A DNA stretch of 64,000 bases from Shewanella litoralis (lineage in GTDB: Bacteria; Pseudomonadota; Gammaproteobacteria; Enterobacterales; Shewanellaceae): the NCBI RefSeq assembly GCF_009828585.1, contig NZ_WSRZ01000007.1, forward strand, positions 104,172 through 168,171, written 5' to 3'. Position numbers and translations under genes: made by a program. Shown one piece after another: positions 63,997 through 64,000 of the stretch. The stretch's first letter is position 1. The number at the start of each line of letters is the position of its first letter. The notes beneath the pieces are model-generated. The model ran no database searches, was not told where the DNA came from, and worked only from the letters and a program-made list of their open reading frames with translations.

Positions 63997-64000
63997 TCTG

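Overview
The window is chromosomal DNA of a gammaproteobacterium, almost certainly a Shewanella. The evidence is an omcA-mtrC-mtrA-mtrB outer-membrane electron conduit directly followed by a glycerate block (cdaR, GntP-type permease, garK) and a panP-type decarboxylase. Moderate AT content, a TtpC-type TonB system, several TonB-dependent receptors and a PanP-type beta-alanine route fit the same genus. The species cannot be named from sequence alone.

Layout. 1-909 is the start of a DUF885 lipoprotein gene that runs off the left edge. 1162-6113 (minus) is a six-gene, mostly stop/start-overlapping operon: DUF3450 protein, TtpC, ExbB, ExbD, TonB and a TPR protein. It is followed by an AT-rich methyltransferase gene and a large TonB-dependent receptor. 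polB and dinG diverge at 13.2 kb around one perfect LexA-type operator. dinG is followed by a plus-strand series: TSUP permease, PriC-like protein, DUF2057 protein, histone-deacetylase-like protein and ComFB-like protein. The SRP RNA (minus) lies at 18.9-19.0 kb.

19.5-27.1 kb holds the metal-reduction locus: two decaheme surface lipoproteins, the periplasmic decaheme MtrA and the MtrB porin. omcA has its own terminator; mtrC-mtrA-mtrB form a second unit. 27.4-33.2 kb carries glycerate use and aspartate decarboxylation. 33.2-34.6 kb contains a Gly-Cys-Leu tRNA operon flanked by decayed tRNA copies. pgsA, uvrC and uvrY follow, then yjbQ, then a tight YHYH / MORN-like / SCO operon. Next come an SLC13 permease, a chemotaxis receptor, a MITE-like element, the mdtL-yidZ pair, a siderophore-type receptor, and a truncated integrase beside tRNA-Ser(TGA).

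51.4-60.4 kb is housekeeping: Lon-family protease, fabA, rmf (a short gene identified here), a DUF3466 protein, uup, a glutaredoxin-like protein and rlmKL. 60.6-62.6 kb is an unusual array of initiator tRNA genes: three intact copies and about seven copies carrying AT-rich insertions in the anticodon and T loops, with a second MITE-like element inserted. An alpha/beta hydrolase and a rhodanese protein close the window, followed by a promoter with an overlapping dyad pointing off the right edge.

No complete new defence or mobile system was seen. The most unexplained structure is the set of loop-expanded tRNA copies, present in both tRNA regions.
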